From: Planctomycetota bacterium
GTDB lineage: Bacteria > Planctomycetota > UBA1135 > GCA-002686595
DNA length: 64,000 nucleotides
Assembly (NCBI GenBank): GCA_016714045.1
Contig: JADJNY010000005.1
Span: 434,001 to 498,000 of the forward strand
Direction of reading: 5' to 3'
This document shows, in pieces, positions 24,697-35,569 of this stretch (the stretch's first letter is position 1; every line of letters starts with the position of its first letter). The notes below the pieces were generated by a model, which was not told the DNA's origin, ran no database searches, and worked only from the letters and a program-made list of their open reading frames with translations. The translations under genes and the position numbers were made by a program.

Positions 24697-25247
24697 TCGT
24701 CGACGCCGTCACGCTGCGCTGGGCCGAAGCACTCTACGGCCTCGCGAAGAAGCAGGGCGCGCTCGGCGCCGTGCAGGCGGACGTGGCGCGCTTCGCCTCG
24801 GCGCTCGGCGCTCCGGGCGGCGGCGAGATCTTCGAGCCGCGGCTCGACCGCGCGCAGCGCCGATCGCTCGCCCTCGCGAAGGCAGCGGGAGCGCACGTGC
24901 TCCTCCTGAACTTCGTCCAACTCGCCTTCGACCGCCGGCGCGAGGAGGTGCTCCGCTCCCTCGGGCGGGCCTTCCTGCGCCTCGCGAACCAGGAGAGCGG
25001 GATCGTCGAAGGCGTCGTCGAGAGCGCGCGCCCGCTCGGCTCGGCCGAACAGGACGCGCTCGCGCGCCAGGTCGGCCTCGTGCTCGGCAAGCAAGTCAAG
25101 CTCGAGAACAAGGTCGTTCCCGAGCTGGTCGGCGGCGTCCGCGTGACGGCCGCGAACCGCATGATCGATTGGTCGGTGCAAGGACGCCTCGACGCGCTGC
25201 GCCGCCGGATGATGGAGGCGCCGCTCGGCGTCTCCGCTCGCACCTGA
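24693..25247 (+). CDS. atpH: ATP synthase F1 subunit delta
   Basis: 184 residues from GTG at 24693, overlapping atpF by 4 nt. OSCP/delta family: N-terminal helical bundle starting with LRWAEALYGLAKKQG, and the C-terminal part with VESARPLGSAEQDALARQVG, then VPELVGGVRVTAANRMIDWS and a closing SVQGRLDALRR. It joins the peripheral stalk to the top of F1. Confidence 0.95.
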   Translation: MIVDAVTLRWAEALYGLAKKQGALGAVQADVARFASALGAPGGGEIFEPRLDRAQRRSLALAKAAGAHVLLLNFVQLAFDRRREEVLRSLGRAFLRLANQESGIVEGVVESARPLGSAEQDALARQVGLVLGKQVKLENKVVPELVGGVRVTAANRMIDWSVQGRLDALRRRMMEAPLGVSART

Positions 25248-25285
25248 GAGATCTCCAACCTCGAACGCACAGAACCAGGACTGCC

Positions 25286-26875
<1,590 letters not shown>

Positions 26876-26934
26876 CCGCGCGTCCCTGAACCCACCTCGA
26901 AGACGCACCCCAAGGCGACCTCCGGAACTCCACG

Positions 26935-27810
26935 ATGGCCTCCATTCGCGAACTGCGCAGCCGCATCAAATCGGTCGGCAGCATCCGCCAGATCACGCGC
27001 GCCATGGAGATGGTCGCGACGACGAAGCTGCGCCGCTTCCAAGAGCGCGCGGTCGCGTCGCGGCCGTATTCGCAGGAGGTCACCGGCATGGTGACGCGCC
27101 TCGCCGGCATGCTCGGCGAGGACGTGGGGGACCGGCCGCTCTTCCAGAAGGGCGCGGGCTCGCGCACGCTGATCCTGCTCGTCACGTCGGACCGCGGGCT
27201 CTGCGGCGCGTACAACTCGAACGTGTTCCGCGTGCTCGAGACGTGGCTGAAGGAGCATCCCGGCCGCGAGGTCGACTACTACGTGTACGGCCGAAAGGGC
27301 TACCAGTACCTGACGCGCCGCGGCCGCGAGGTCGAGCGCTTCCTCGTCGAGCCGCCGCTCGAGCAGACGGACTACCGCGCCGCCGCGCGCGCCGCACGCC
27401 TGTGCTCCGAGGCGTTCCTCACGGGCAAGTACTCGGACGTGGTCGTGCTCTACACGGCCTTCGAGTCCGTCGTGCGCTACGTGCCCAAGGTCGTGCCGTT
27501 CCTCCCGATCGAGGCGGGCACGATGCAGGGCGAGGGCGGAGGCAAGACGGGCGGCGACCTGATCCTCGAGCCGGACGCGAGCACGATCTTCGACCGGCTC
27601 GTGCCGCGCTACCTCGAGACGCGCATCTACAACGCGCTGCTCGAGTCCTTGACCAGCGAATACGCGTCGCGCCGCGTCTCCATGAAGAACGCGACCGACG
27701 CCGCCAAGACCATGCAGAACGCGCTCAAGCGCGTCTACAACAGGAAGCGCCAGGAGAACATCACGAAGGAGCTGCTCGACATCGTCGGCGGCTCCGAGGC
27801 TCTGCGCTGA
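26935..27810 (+). CDS. atpG: ATP synthase F1 subunit gamma
   Basis: 291 residues from ATG at 26935. Central rotor shaft. N-terminal helix SIRELRSRIKSVGSIRQITR and AMEMVATTKLRR, Rossmann-like middle part with ILLVTSDRGLCGAYNSN, and the C-terminal helix ESLTSEYASRRVSMKNATDA followed by KRVYNRKRQENITKELLDIV. Length is usual for the family. Confidence 0.96.
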   Translation: MASIRELRSRIKSVGSIRQITRAMEMVATTKLRRFQERAVASRPYSQEVTGMVTRLAGMLGEDVGDRPLFQKGAGSRTLILLVTSDRGLCGAYNSNVFRVLETWLKEHPGREVDYYVYGRKGYQYLTRRGREVERFLVEPPLEQTDYRAAARAARLCSEAFLTGKYSDVVVLYTAFESVVRYVPKVVPFLPIEAGTMQGEGGGKTGGDLILEPDASTIFDRLVPRYLETRIYNALLESLTSEYASRRVSMKNATDAAKTMQNALKRVYNRKRQENITKELLDIVGGSEALR

Positions 27811-27827
27811 CGCACTAGGGACGAACC

Positions 27828-29282
27828 ATGACGACGACCAAGAACTCGCTCCAGAACGGCTCCATCGCGCAGATCTTCGGCCCGGTGGTCGACGTGCGCT
27901 TCCCGTCCGGCCACCTGCCGCCGATCTACAACGCGCTCCACGTCACCGACGCGGCGCGTGGGATCGACCTGACCCTCGAAGTCGCGCAGCACCTCGGCAA
28001 CGACGTCGCGCGCTGCGTGGCCATGTCGACGACGGACGGCTGTCGCCGCGGCATGGCGGTCGTCAACACGGGCACGCCGATCGCGGTGCCCGTCGGTGAG
28101 CGCACGAAAGGCCGCCTCTTCAACCTGCTCGGGCAGCCGCTCGACACGTTGACGAAGGGCAACGTCGCCGCCGGCGAGACGTGGCCGATCCACCGCCCCG
28201 CGCCGAAGTTCGAGGAGCAGGAGGCGATCTCCGAGGTGTTCGAGACCGGCCTCAAGGTCGTCGACCTCCTCTGCCCGTTCGCGAAGGGCGGCAAGATCGG
28301 CCTCTTCGGCGGCGCCGGCGTCGGCAAGACCGTGCTCATCCAGGAGCTGATCCGCATCACGGCCGTCGAGAAGGGCGGCTTCAGCGTGTTCTGCGGCGTC
28401 GGCGAGCGCACGCGCGAGGGGAACGACCTCTGGCTCGAGATGAGCGAGGCCAAGTACAAGAAGCCGGACGGCGGCGAGGCGAGCGTCATCGACAACGCCG
28501 TGCTCGTGTTCGGCCAGATGAACGAGCCGCCCGGCTCGCGTCTGCGCGTCGCGCTCTCCGGCCTGACCATGGCCGAGTACTTCCGCGACGTGAAGGGCCA
28601 GGACGTGCTCCTCTTCGTCGACAACATCTTCCGCTTCGTGCAGGCGGGCTCGGAAGTGTCCGCGCTCCTCGGCCGCATGCCGAGCGCCGTCGGTTACCAG
28701 CCGACGATGGCGAGCGAGATGGGTGCGCTCCAGGAGCGCATCACCTCGACGAAGAAGGGCTCCGTGACGTCGATGCAGGCCGTCTACGTCCCTGCCGACG
28801 ACATCACCGACCCCGCACCCGTCGCGACGTTCGCGCACCTCGACTCGACGATCATCCTCGAGCGCTCGATCGCCGAGCTCGGCATCTATCCTGCCGTCGA
28901 CCCGCTGAAGTCGACCTCGCGCATGCTCGACCCGCAGGTCGTCGGCGAGGAGCACTACTGGGTCGCGCGCGAGACGCAGCGCATCCTCCAGCGCTACGCC
29001 GACCTCAAGGACATCATCGCGATCCTCGGCATCGAGGAGCTCCCCGACGAGGACAAGCGCGTCGTCGCCCGCGCGCGCCGCATGCAGCGCTTCCTCTCGC
29101 AGCCGTTCTTCGTCGCCGAGCAGTTCACCGGCACGCCCGGCAAGTTCGTCTCGCGCGCGGACACGGTGCGCTCCTTCAAGGAGATCATCGAGGGCAAGCA
29201 CGACGAGCTCCCCGAGTCGGCCTTCATGTACGCCGGCAGCATCGAGGAAGTCGTCGAGCGCGCGAAGAAGCAGAAGAGCTGA
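27828..29282 (+). CDS. atpD: ATP synthase F1 subunit beta
   Basis: 484 residues, the catalytic subunit. P-loop GGAGVGKTVLIQELI (about 162-176), catalytic Glu and arginine-interacting region in GVGERTREGNDL, Walker B DVLLFVDNIFRF, and ALLGRMPSAVGYQPT. C-terminal helical domain has the IAILGIEELPDEDK stretch corresponding to the DELSEED region. Starts 17 nt after atpG. Confidence 0.97.
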   Translation: MTTTKNSLQNGSIAQIFGPVVDVRFPSGHLPPIYNALHVTDAARGIDLTLEVAQHLGNDVARCVAMSTTDGCRRGMAVVNTGTPIAVPVGERTKGRLFNLLGQPLDTLTKGNVAAGETWPIHRPAPKFEEQEAISEVFETGLKVVDLLCPFAKGGKIGLFGGAGVGKTVLIQELIRITAVEKGGFSVFCGVGERTREGNDLWLEMSEAKYKKPDGGEASVIDNAVLVFGQMNEPPGSRLRVALSGLTMAEYFRDVKGQDVLLFVDNIFRFVQAGSEVSALLGRMPSAVGYQPTMASEMGALQERITSTKKGSVTSMQAVYVPADDITDPAPVATFAHLDSTIILERSIAELGIYPAVDPLKSTSRMLDPQVVGEEHYWVARETQRILQRYADLKDIIAILGIEELPDEDKRVVARARRMQRFLSQPFFVAEQFTGTPGKFVSRADTVRSFKEIIEGKHDELPESAFMYAGSIEEVVERAKKQKS

Positions 29283-29285
29283 GCC

Positions 29286-29708
29286 ATGGCCGGTTCCCTG
29301 ACCCTGCGCGTGATCACCCCCGCGCGCATCGCCTTCGACCAGACGGTCGAGTCGGTGCGCGTGCCGGGCGCGGACGGCGACCTCGGCATCCTGCCCCGTC
29401 ACGCGAACATGGTGGCGGCGCTCGACACCGGGCTGATGCGGTACCGCGTGGGGGGCAAGGAGCAGGTGCTCTACGTCTCCGGCGGCTTCTGCGAGGTCCG
29501 CGACAGCACCGTCCGTGTCGTCACCGAGGCGGGCGAGCGCCCCGACGAGATCGACGAGGAGCGCGCCCGGTCCGCCGAGCGCCGCGCCCGGGAACGACTT
29601 TCCCAAGGGCGGGTCCAGGAAGGCGAGCCGCTGGACATTTTGCGTGCCGAAGCCTCCCTCCGTCGTGCATTGATGAGGCTGCGGGCCCGGGAATTCCGAT
29701 CGGAATAG
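29286..29708 (+). CDS. atpC: ATP synthase F1 subunit epsilon
   Basis: 140 residues, 3 nt after atpD. N-terminal beta-sandwich with LRVITPARIAFDQTVESVRV, GADGDLGILPRHANMVAALD and YVSGGFCEVRD, then a C-terminal helical hairpin (from about 90) rich in Arg and Glu that can inhibit ATPase activity in many bacteria. Stop TAG is followed after one base by the aspS ATG. Confidence 0.95.
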   Translation: MAGSLTLRVITPARIAFDQTVESVRVPGADGDLGILPRHANMVAALDTGLMRYRVGGKEQVLYVSGGFCEVRDSTVRVVTEAGERPDEIDEERARSAERRARERLSQGRVQEGEPLDILRAEASLRRALMRLRAREFRSE

Positions 29709-29709
29709 C

Positions 29710-31521
29710 ATGACCCCGAGCTCCACGCACACCTTGAGCACGAACACGAAGACGGACTGGCGACGGACCCACACCTGCGGCGAACTGCGCAAGCAGCAGG
29801 TCGGCACCCGCGTGACCCTGAACGGCTGGGTCCACGCGCGGCGCGACCACGGCGGCGTCTACTTCGTCGACCTCCGCGACCGCTACGGCATCACGCAAGT
29901 CGTCCTCGGCCCCGAGCTCTCGGACGCCGTCAAGCTCGGCCCCGAGTTCACGATCTCGGTCTCGGGTAAGGTCGTCGCGCGCGAGCCGCACAACGTCAAC
30001 CCGAACCGCCCGACGGGCGAGATCGACGTCGTCGCCGACCGGCTCGAGATCCTGTCGCGCTCGAACACGCCGCCGTTCCCGATCGACGCGGAAGAGGACG
30101 TCGCGTTCGAGACGCGCCTCAAGTACCGCTACATCGACCTGCGTCGCCCGGCGATGCAGAAGAACTTCATCCACCGCTCGCGCTTCATCAACGCGATGCG
30201 GCGCGCGTTCGAGCGGCAGAACTTCGTCGAGGTCGAGACGCCGATCCTCACGAAGGCGACGCCGGAAGGCGCGCGCGACTTCCTCGTGCCGAGCCGCGTG
30301 CACCCAGGCGAGTTCTACGCGCTCCCGCAGTCGCCGCAGCTCTTCAAGCAGATCCTGATGGTCGCGGGCATGGACCGCTACTTCCAGGTCGCGCGCTGCT
30401 TCCGCGACGAGGACCTGCGCGCCGATCGCCAGCCCGACTTCACGCAGCTCGACATGGAGATGTCGTTCGTCGAGGAAGACGACATCTTCCGCACGTGGGA
30501 GCAGGTGCTCCACGAGACGTTCCGCGACGCGATGGGCCTCGACGTCGCGATTCCCTTCCCGCGCATGAGCTGGAAGGAAGCCATGGAGCGCTTCGGCATC
30601 GACAAGCCGGACCTGCGCTACGGGCTCGAGCTCGTCGACGTCGCCGACTGGGCGAAGCAGAGCGAGTTCGGCGTCTTCAAGGACACGATCGCGCGCGGTG
30701 AGCGCGTGATGGGGATCCGCGTGCCCGCACAGCACCCGCTGACGCGCAAGGACATCGACGGGCTCGAGGAGCAGGCGAAGTCCACGGGGGCGAAGGGCCT
30801 CGCGTGGTGGAAGCTCGCCGCGGAAGGCGGCAGCGGCCCGCTCTCGAAGTTCACCGCCGGCGAGCAGGGCCAGAAGCTCCGTGCGCGCATGCAGGCGCAG
30901 GACGGCGACACGCTGCTCTTCGTCGCGGGCAAGCAGAGCCTCGTCTGGCGCGTGCTCGGCGACCTGCGCTCGGCGCTCGGCAAGAAGTTCGACCTCGCGA
31001 AGGGCGAGTGGCGCTTCACGTGGGTCACGAGCTTCCCGATGTTCGAGTACGACGAGCAAGAGAAGCGCTGGTTCTCCGCGCACCACCCGTTCACGGCGCC
31101 CGTGGACTGGTCGATGGGCGGCGACAACCCCGACCTCTCGACGCTGTCGTCGCGCGCGTACGACCTCGTCCTGAACGGGTGGGAGCTCGGCTCGGGCTCG
31201 GTCCGTATCCACCGCAGCGACGTACAGCAGAAGGTCTTCTCGATCCTCGGGATCGGCCCCGAGGAGCAGACGAAGAAGTTCGGCTTCCTCCTCGAGGCCC
31301 TCTCCTTCGGCGCCCCGCCCCACGCGGGCTTCGCGATCGGCCTCGACCGCCTCTGCGCGCTGTCGCTCGGGATGGACAACATCCGCGACATCGTCGCCTT
31401 CCCGAAGACCGCGAGCGCCAGCTGCCTGATGACGGACGCCCCCTCCACCGTGGCGCCGGAGCAGCTCGCCGAGGTCCACATCCGCAGCGTGCTGCCGCCC
31501 TCGGCGCAGAAGCCCGCTTGA
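29710..31521 (+). CDS. aspS: Aspartyl-tRNA synthetase
   Basis: 603 residues, the bacterial-type length with a GAD insertion. Class II synthetase charging tRNA-Asp (or tRNA-Asn too if non-discriminating). N-terminal OB fold GWVHARRDHGGVYFVDLRDR; motif 2 FRDEDLRADRQPDFTQLD; the QSPQLFKQ active-site loop; GAD domain about 315-425; motif 3 GFAIGLDRL near the C-terminus. Gene start is 1 nt from the atpC stop, so it is transcribed with the ATP synthase operon, an unusual link between energy production and tRNA charging. Confidence 0.97.
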   Translation: MTPSSTHTLSTNTKTDWRRTHTCGELRKQQVGTRVTLNGWVHARRDHGGVYFVDLRDRYGITQVVLGPELSDAVKLGPEFTISVSGKVVAREPHNVNPNRPTGEIDVVADRLEILSRSNTPPFPIDAEEDVAFETRLKYRYIDLRRPAMQKNFIHRSRFINAMRRAFERQNFVEVETPILTKATPEGARDFLVPSRVHPGEFYALPQSPQLFKQILMVAGMDRYFQVARCFRDEDLRADRQPDFTQLDMEMSFVEEDDIFRTWEQVLHETFRDAMGLDVAIPFPRMSWKEAMERFGIDKPDLRYGLELVDVADWAKQSEFGVFKDTIARGERVMGIRVPAQHPLTRKDIDGLEEQAKSTGAKGLAWWKLAAEGGSGPLSKFTAGEQGQKLRARMQAQDGDTLLFVAGKQSLVWRVLGDLRSALGKKFDLAKGEWRFTWVTSFPMFEYDEQEKRWFSAHHPFTAPVDWSMGGDNPDLSTLSSRAYDLVLNGWELGSGSVRIHRSDVQQKVFSILGIGPEEQTKKFGFLLEALSFGAPPHAGFAIGLDRLCALSLGMDNIRDIVAFPKTASASCLMTDAPSTVAPEQLAEVHIRSVLPPSAQKPA

Positions 31522-31686
31522 TCCGGCCCGGGGACTACCCGGGTTCTAGGATTCCGGAGGGCCGCACGCCCACCCGGTTCCACGTCCGCCCCGTGCGCGC
31601 CCCTGGCGGCGTTCGCGGGGCGGCTCTATTCTCTTCCTGGGTCGCGCGTCCCGCGTGACCCACCGACCCGAACCAGCAGGAGCAGC

Positions 31687-32190
31687 TTGTCCTCGACCGA
31701 ATACCGCATCAACCGACAGATCCGCATCCCCGAAGTCCGTCTCATCGATCAGAACGGGGAGCAGGTGGGCGTCCTCACGACGCAGGAAGCCCTGAAGAAG
31801 GCCGAGGAGGCCGGGCTCGACCTCGTCGAGGTCTCGCCGACGGCGAAGCCGCCCGTGTGCCGCATCCTCGACTTCGGCAAGTTCAAATACGCGCAGCGGA
31901 AGAAAGAAGCGGGCTCGCACCACAAAAAAGGCGGCTTGAAAGAGCTGCGCGTGCGCCCGGCGATCGACAAACACGACCTCGAGTACCGCCTCGATGCGGG
32001 GCGCAAGTTCCTCGAGCAGGGCCACAAGGTCCAGGTCGTCTGCATCTTCCGCGGCCGCCAGATGGCGCACCCCGAGCACGGTTACGACGTGATGCGCAAG
32101 GTCGCGGACACGCTCGCGGACATCAGCAAGGTCGAGATGGCGCCCAAGCTGCTCGGCAAGCGCATGACGATGTTGCTCGCGCACAAGTAG
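31687..32190 (+). CDS. infC: Translation initiation factor IF-3
   Basis: 167 residues from TTG at 31687, with AGGAG about 5 nt upstream. IF-3 prevents premature 50S joining and checks start codons. N-domain YRINRQIRIPEVRLIDQNGE and GLDLVEVSPTAKPPVCRILD; FKYAQRKKE linker; C-domain KELRVRPAIDKHDLEYRL, VQVVCIFRGRQMAHPEHG. No in-frame ATG precedes the conserved N-terminus. Use of a rare start fits the known autoregulation of infC, where IF-3 rejects its own non-canonical initiation codon. The usual partners rpmI and rplT are 6 kb downstream. Confidence 0.96.
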   Translation: MSSTEYRINRQIRIPEVRLIDQNGEQVGVLTTQEALKKAEEAGLDLVEVSPTAKPPVCRILDFGKFKYAQRKKEAGSHHKKGGLKELRVRPAIDKHDLEYRLDAGRKFLEQGHKVQVVCIFRGRQMAHPEHGYDVMRKVADTLADISKVEMAPKLLGKRMTMLLAHK

Positions 32191-32438
32191 TGTGCGCGGG
32201 TGAAGGCATGCGTGGATCTCCCACGCACGACCCGATCTGGCGATTCGACCATGGAACGAGCGCTGACGCGTTCGTGCTGCGGGAGGATTCGCAGCCCAGG
32301 TCAGTATCGAGAATCCGGGTGGGAACGAGGTGGATCCGACAAGTTGACTGGTGACCGGAGAGGAGGAGCGGGGGTACTCTGCCCATGCCGAGGCCGGATG
32401 GCGGCCGGGCAGATCAAAAGGTGAAACGGAGTGGAACG

Positions 32439-32819
32439 ATGAGAAGCCGCAATCTCATGTTGTTCTGGGGCAGTACCGCAGCCCTCGCCATGTTTGCCTA
32501 CGGGGGCAGTGATGGGGTCACGCCACAGGCTGGGAATGGCCGCAAGTTCGTGAGGACGGATCCCCCGCCCGAGACAAACGTTGCGCACGGAGACTTCGCA
32601 AACGGAGGTGGTCCGAGCGGGGAGGATACCCTCCACCTCAATCCCGAGGGCGGTGGGGGCAGCTCGGACTGGGACAAGGCCTCTGACGGCCAGTACTACA
32701 AGCGTGGCGGAAACGGGGCACTGTCCATCTGCTTTCACTCGCCCCCTTCGGCACCGGACACGTACGAGTACAAGATGAACCAGGAGTATTCCAGCGGAGG
32801 GGATGTCTGCCCTCCGTGA
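32439..32819 (+). CDS. Small secreted protein of unknown function
   Basis: 126 residues from ATG at 32439, with GGAG 8 nt upstream. N-terminal signal-like segment MRSRNLMLFWGSTAALAMFA. The rest is Gly/Asp/Pro-rich with no recognisable domain, ending in SSGGDVCPP; two cysteines in the mature part could form a disulfide. Third codon positions are less GC-biased than in the flanking housekeeping genes. No family recognised. Confidence 0.65.
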   Translation: MRSRNLMLFWGSTAALAMFAYGGSDGVTPQAGNGRKFVRTDPPPETNVAHGDFANGGGPSGEDTLHLNPEGGGGSSDWDKASDGQYYKRGGNGALSICFHSPPSAPDTYEYKMNQEYSSGGDVCPP

Positions 32820-32945
32820 ATTGAAGTCAATTGCCGGCAAGTGGTCAGGTTGGCGCCTGAGCTCGTGCTGGGATGGCGTGACGTTGATGCCCCCTGATTC
32901 CCGGGCGGGGCATCCAACGTCGGCTCCCAGTCGCTACCTGCCGGA

Positions 32946-35516
32946 ATGGGCCCGCCCATGCAGAAACTCCGACCCTGGTGGTCCCGCTCGATGCTCGTCG
33001 TCGGGGCCTTGCTCCTTCTCTGCCTGCTCGTGTCGCGGCTGCTGACGAACTCTGAGCTCGAACAGGAGCCGGGTGCGCATGGTGACTCGACGATCGATGC
33101 GCCTGCTCTCTCCGGGAGCCTCGAGGAGATCAAGGACGAACGCGGTCAAGAGCCGAGAGCAGCAGTTCACGACACCAACGGTGTCGAGATATTCGGGCGC
33201 GTGATCGACGACTCCTTCGGATTTCCCGTCCCGGCTAGCATCTCTCCGGATTTTGGGAACGGCACGATCTCAGCCGGTGCTTCCGGGGAGTTTCGGCTCG
33301 AGCCCGACACACTGAATTGGAGTCTGCTCCGAGTCTCGGCGCTCGGTTACGAGCATCAAGTCATTCCACGCGCGTCGGTGCGGCCTGGCATCGAGCTCTT
33401 GGTCCGTCTCCGCCCCTCGGTGCTGACGACCGTTTCGGTGGAGTTCGAGGACGGTGCACCCGCTGTGGGCGTGGAGGTCGTCTGGCGACCAGCTGCAGAC
33501 CAGTCTGCCGGCTCGCAGATCCGCGACTGGATCGACAGCTCCGTCCATGAAGGAGGACGAGAGCTCGTGCGGACCACGGACTCGATGGGGATCGTCCGCC
33601 TCGCTACCGGAACGAATTCGTTGGTGACCGTGCGTGCTGGATCGCAAGCAGGCGCGAAGAAGAACTTCCTCGTTGAACCCGGCGACTTACTCCGAGTCCG
33701 CCTTCCCCGGAGCGAGGCGTCCTTGCTCATCGTCGATGCGCACACCCGCACGCCACTCGCTGGAATCGAGTTGGACCTTTGGACTCCGCGTGAACCCTCG
33801 GCCATGTCGCAACGTGTGAGGTCCGATCACGAGGGTCGGATACCAATCCTCGCTAGTTCATTGCCGATCCTCGTGCGCAGGCCCGGCCCGCTGGTGTGGG
33901 AGAGCGAGTTGCTGCCGCTCGGGTCCGGGATGACCCGCGCCGGTCCAGGCGGAGTCTCACAAGGAGCAGGGCGAACGATGGTCCGAATCGATGCCATCCC
34001 GGAATCACGGGTGCTAACGATCGGTATCCTGGGTTGTGGCCTGCAACTCTATTTGGTGGACGACGCGACCGGAGATCCCCTGGACGTCGCCGTGCGCGTT
34101 CGCCGTCGGAACCCTGCGCTTTGCGGACCAGTGCGGGCTGCAGAGGTGTCCGGGTGCACCGCTCTTAGTCCCCGGTCCACATTTCTCGACCCGGACGGAA
34201 TCGGTCGATCGAAGGACGGAATTGTGAACGTGTCGTGCTGGGTCCTCAACCCTACTGAGAGACCCCCGAACCCGCCCCTGCCCTACGATCTCGTGGTTAC
34301 TGCCGAGGGCCGTGCTCCTTCAGTTGTTCACTACGATCCCGGAACCGCACGTGCCGACGCGGGTCCGATCGTAGTGCAGCTACGCAAGGCCCAGGTACGC
34401 AGGGTCCACGCGCACTATCCCGATGGCAGCCCATATCGCGATGAACTTGCGTTCTATGAACCACGGGAAGATGTTCTCTGTTCGCGGTCCAGGGGAAACG
34501 ATGGAATCTATGGACCCTTCGATTGGTCAGGTGGCAACATTCTTGTCGAGGTCGAGGGGCGATGGGAACTCGGTCTCGATCCACCCAGGCTTGAGTCGAA
34601 CGAAGTCGTCGATTTGCTCATCGACAAGCGACTAGGTTCGATTGTGCTCACGAGGATTCCGGCAGGATACCCGGTGTCCGAACTCGTCGCGATGTCAGGC
34701 ACGGGGCCCGGCGGCGACTACCACAGGGCCTCCACTTCCATGGGAGCTCAGTGTCGCTTTGAGCGGCTGCCTGCCGGATCCTACCTCCTCGGACCCAAAC
34801 GATGGCTGGAGGGTGTCAAGTTGCAGACCCTTCAAGTGAATGAGGCTGCAGGCACAGTCGATCCGCGTGCGTCGCGAGTTACTGTCCTGCCCGCGAAGTC
34901 CTGCGCGGTTCTGTGGAATCCGGCGTGGGCCGCGGGGAGGATCATCGAGGGATATGTGCGGCTCACGGGACCGGGCTCCACTCAGCCGATTCTGACTCCC
35001 TGGTATTCCTACGGAGGCGCTGCAGAACTCGCTGGCCGGGCTCAACTCACGATGCTCGGCCTTGGGCGAAAGCAGGCGCGGGTTCCCCTCGGCCCTGACG
35101 GAGGGTACTGCATCAGGGAACACGACCCTGTTCCGACCTTACTGGCGGTCGCGATATTGGACGAGACGCCTTGGGGAGGCATCAACGGCATGCACGTCGT
35201 TGAAGTCTTCGAGCCGGGCGAGTCCGTTAGCATCGAGGTCGGATCCATCGATCTGCACTGGATCGGCGCTCCGCGTGCGATGCCAGTCCAAGTCGAATAC
35301 TCCATCTCCGAATCAAGCTACCAGTATCCGGCGAAGAGCTACTTCATGAGGCCACGCATGGCGTGGAACACGGAGGTCCCATTGACTCTGAACGGTGTTC
35401 CCAAGCAGGTGAGGGAACTCCTAGTTGACGGGAAGTCGTTTCGAGTGGATTTCGGTGCGGATGGTTGGGCGCGAATCGAAATCGCCGAACCTGTGAGCGA
35501 GACACGGGCGAAGTAG
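32946..35516 (+). CDS. Large membrane-anchored protein with a carboxypeptidase-regulatory-like domain
   Basis: 856 residues from ATG at 32946 (ATG at 32958 is equally possible). A single N-terminal transmembrane helix (about 17-35, MLVVGALLLLCLLVSRLL) anchors a long extracytoplasmic part rich in beta-strand patterns. Residues about 80-155 (FGRVIDDSFGFPVPASI, VSALGYEHQVIPRA) resemble CarboxypepD-regulatory-like beta-sandwiches; similar strand patterns recur further on (VTVRAGSQAGAKKNFLVEPG, LEGVKLQTLQVNEAA). No catalytic motif seen. Lower GC and looser codon use than its neighbours. Function unknown. Confidence 0.7.
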   Translation: MGPPMQKLRPWWSRSMLVVGALLLLCLLVSRLLTNSELEQEPGAHGDSTIDAPALSGSLEEIKDERGQEPRAAVHDTNGVEIFGRVIDDSFGFPVPASISPDFGNGTISAGASGEFRLEPDTLNWSLLRVSALGYEHQVIPRASVRPGIELLVRLRPSVLTTVSVEFEDGAPAVGVEVVWRPAADQSAGSQIRDWIDSSVHEGGRELVRTTDSMGIVRLATGTNSLVTVRAGSQAGAKKNFLVEPGDLLRVRLPRSEASLLIVDAHTRTPLAGIELDLWTPREPSAMSQRVRSDHEGRIPILASSLPILVRRPGPLVWESELLPLGSGMTRAGPGGVSQGAGRTMVRIDAIPESRVLTIGILGCGLQLYLVDDATGDPLDVAVRVRRRNPALCGPVRAAEVSGCTALSPRSTFLDPDGIGRSKDGIVNVSCWVLNPTERPPNPPLPYDLVVTAEGRAPSVVHYDPGTARADAGPIVVQLRKAQVRRVHAHYPDGSPYRDELAFYEPREDVLCSRSRGNDGIYGPFDWSGGNILVEVEGRWELGLDPPRLESNEVVDLLIDKRLGSIVLTRIPAGYPVSELVAMSGTGPGGDYHRASTSMGAQCRFERLPAGSYLLGPKRWLEGVKLQTLQVNEAAGTVDPRASRVTVLPAKSCAVLWNPAWAAGRIIEGYVRLTGPGSTQPILTPWYSYGGAAELAGRAQLTMLGLGRKQARVPLGPDGGYCIREHDPVPTLLAVAILDETPWGGINGMHVVEVFEPGESVSIEVGSIDLHWIGAPRAMPVQVEYSISESSYQYPAKSYFMRPRMAWNTEVPLTLNGVPKQVRELLVDGKSFRVDFGADGWARIEIAEPVSETRAK

Positions 35517-35569
35517 CTTGTGAGGAGGGCCCGCCTGGTCGCGGATCCGCCGGGATAGATCCAAAGGGC

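Noticed and set aside
31527..31543. Terminator after aspS from cccggg...cccggg
   Set aside because: Only a 6-bp self-complementary stem with no T-tract; too weak to call.
31627..31632. TATTCT as -10 box of an infC promoter
   Set aside because: No acceptable -35 at 15-19 nt upstream; not reported as a feature.
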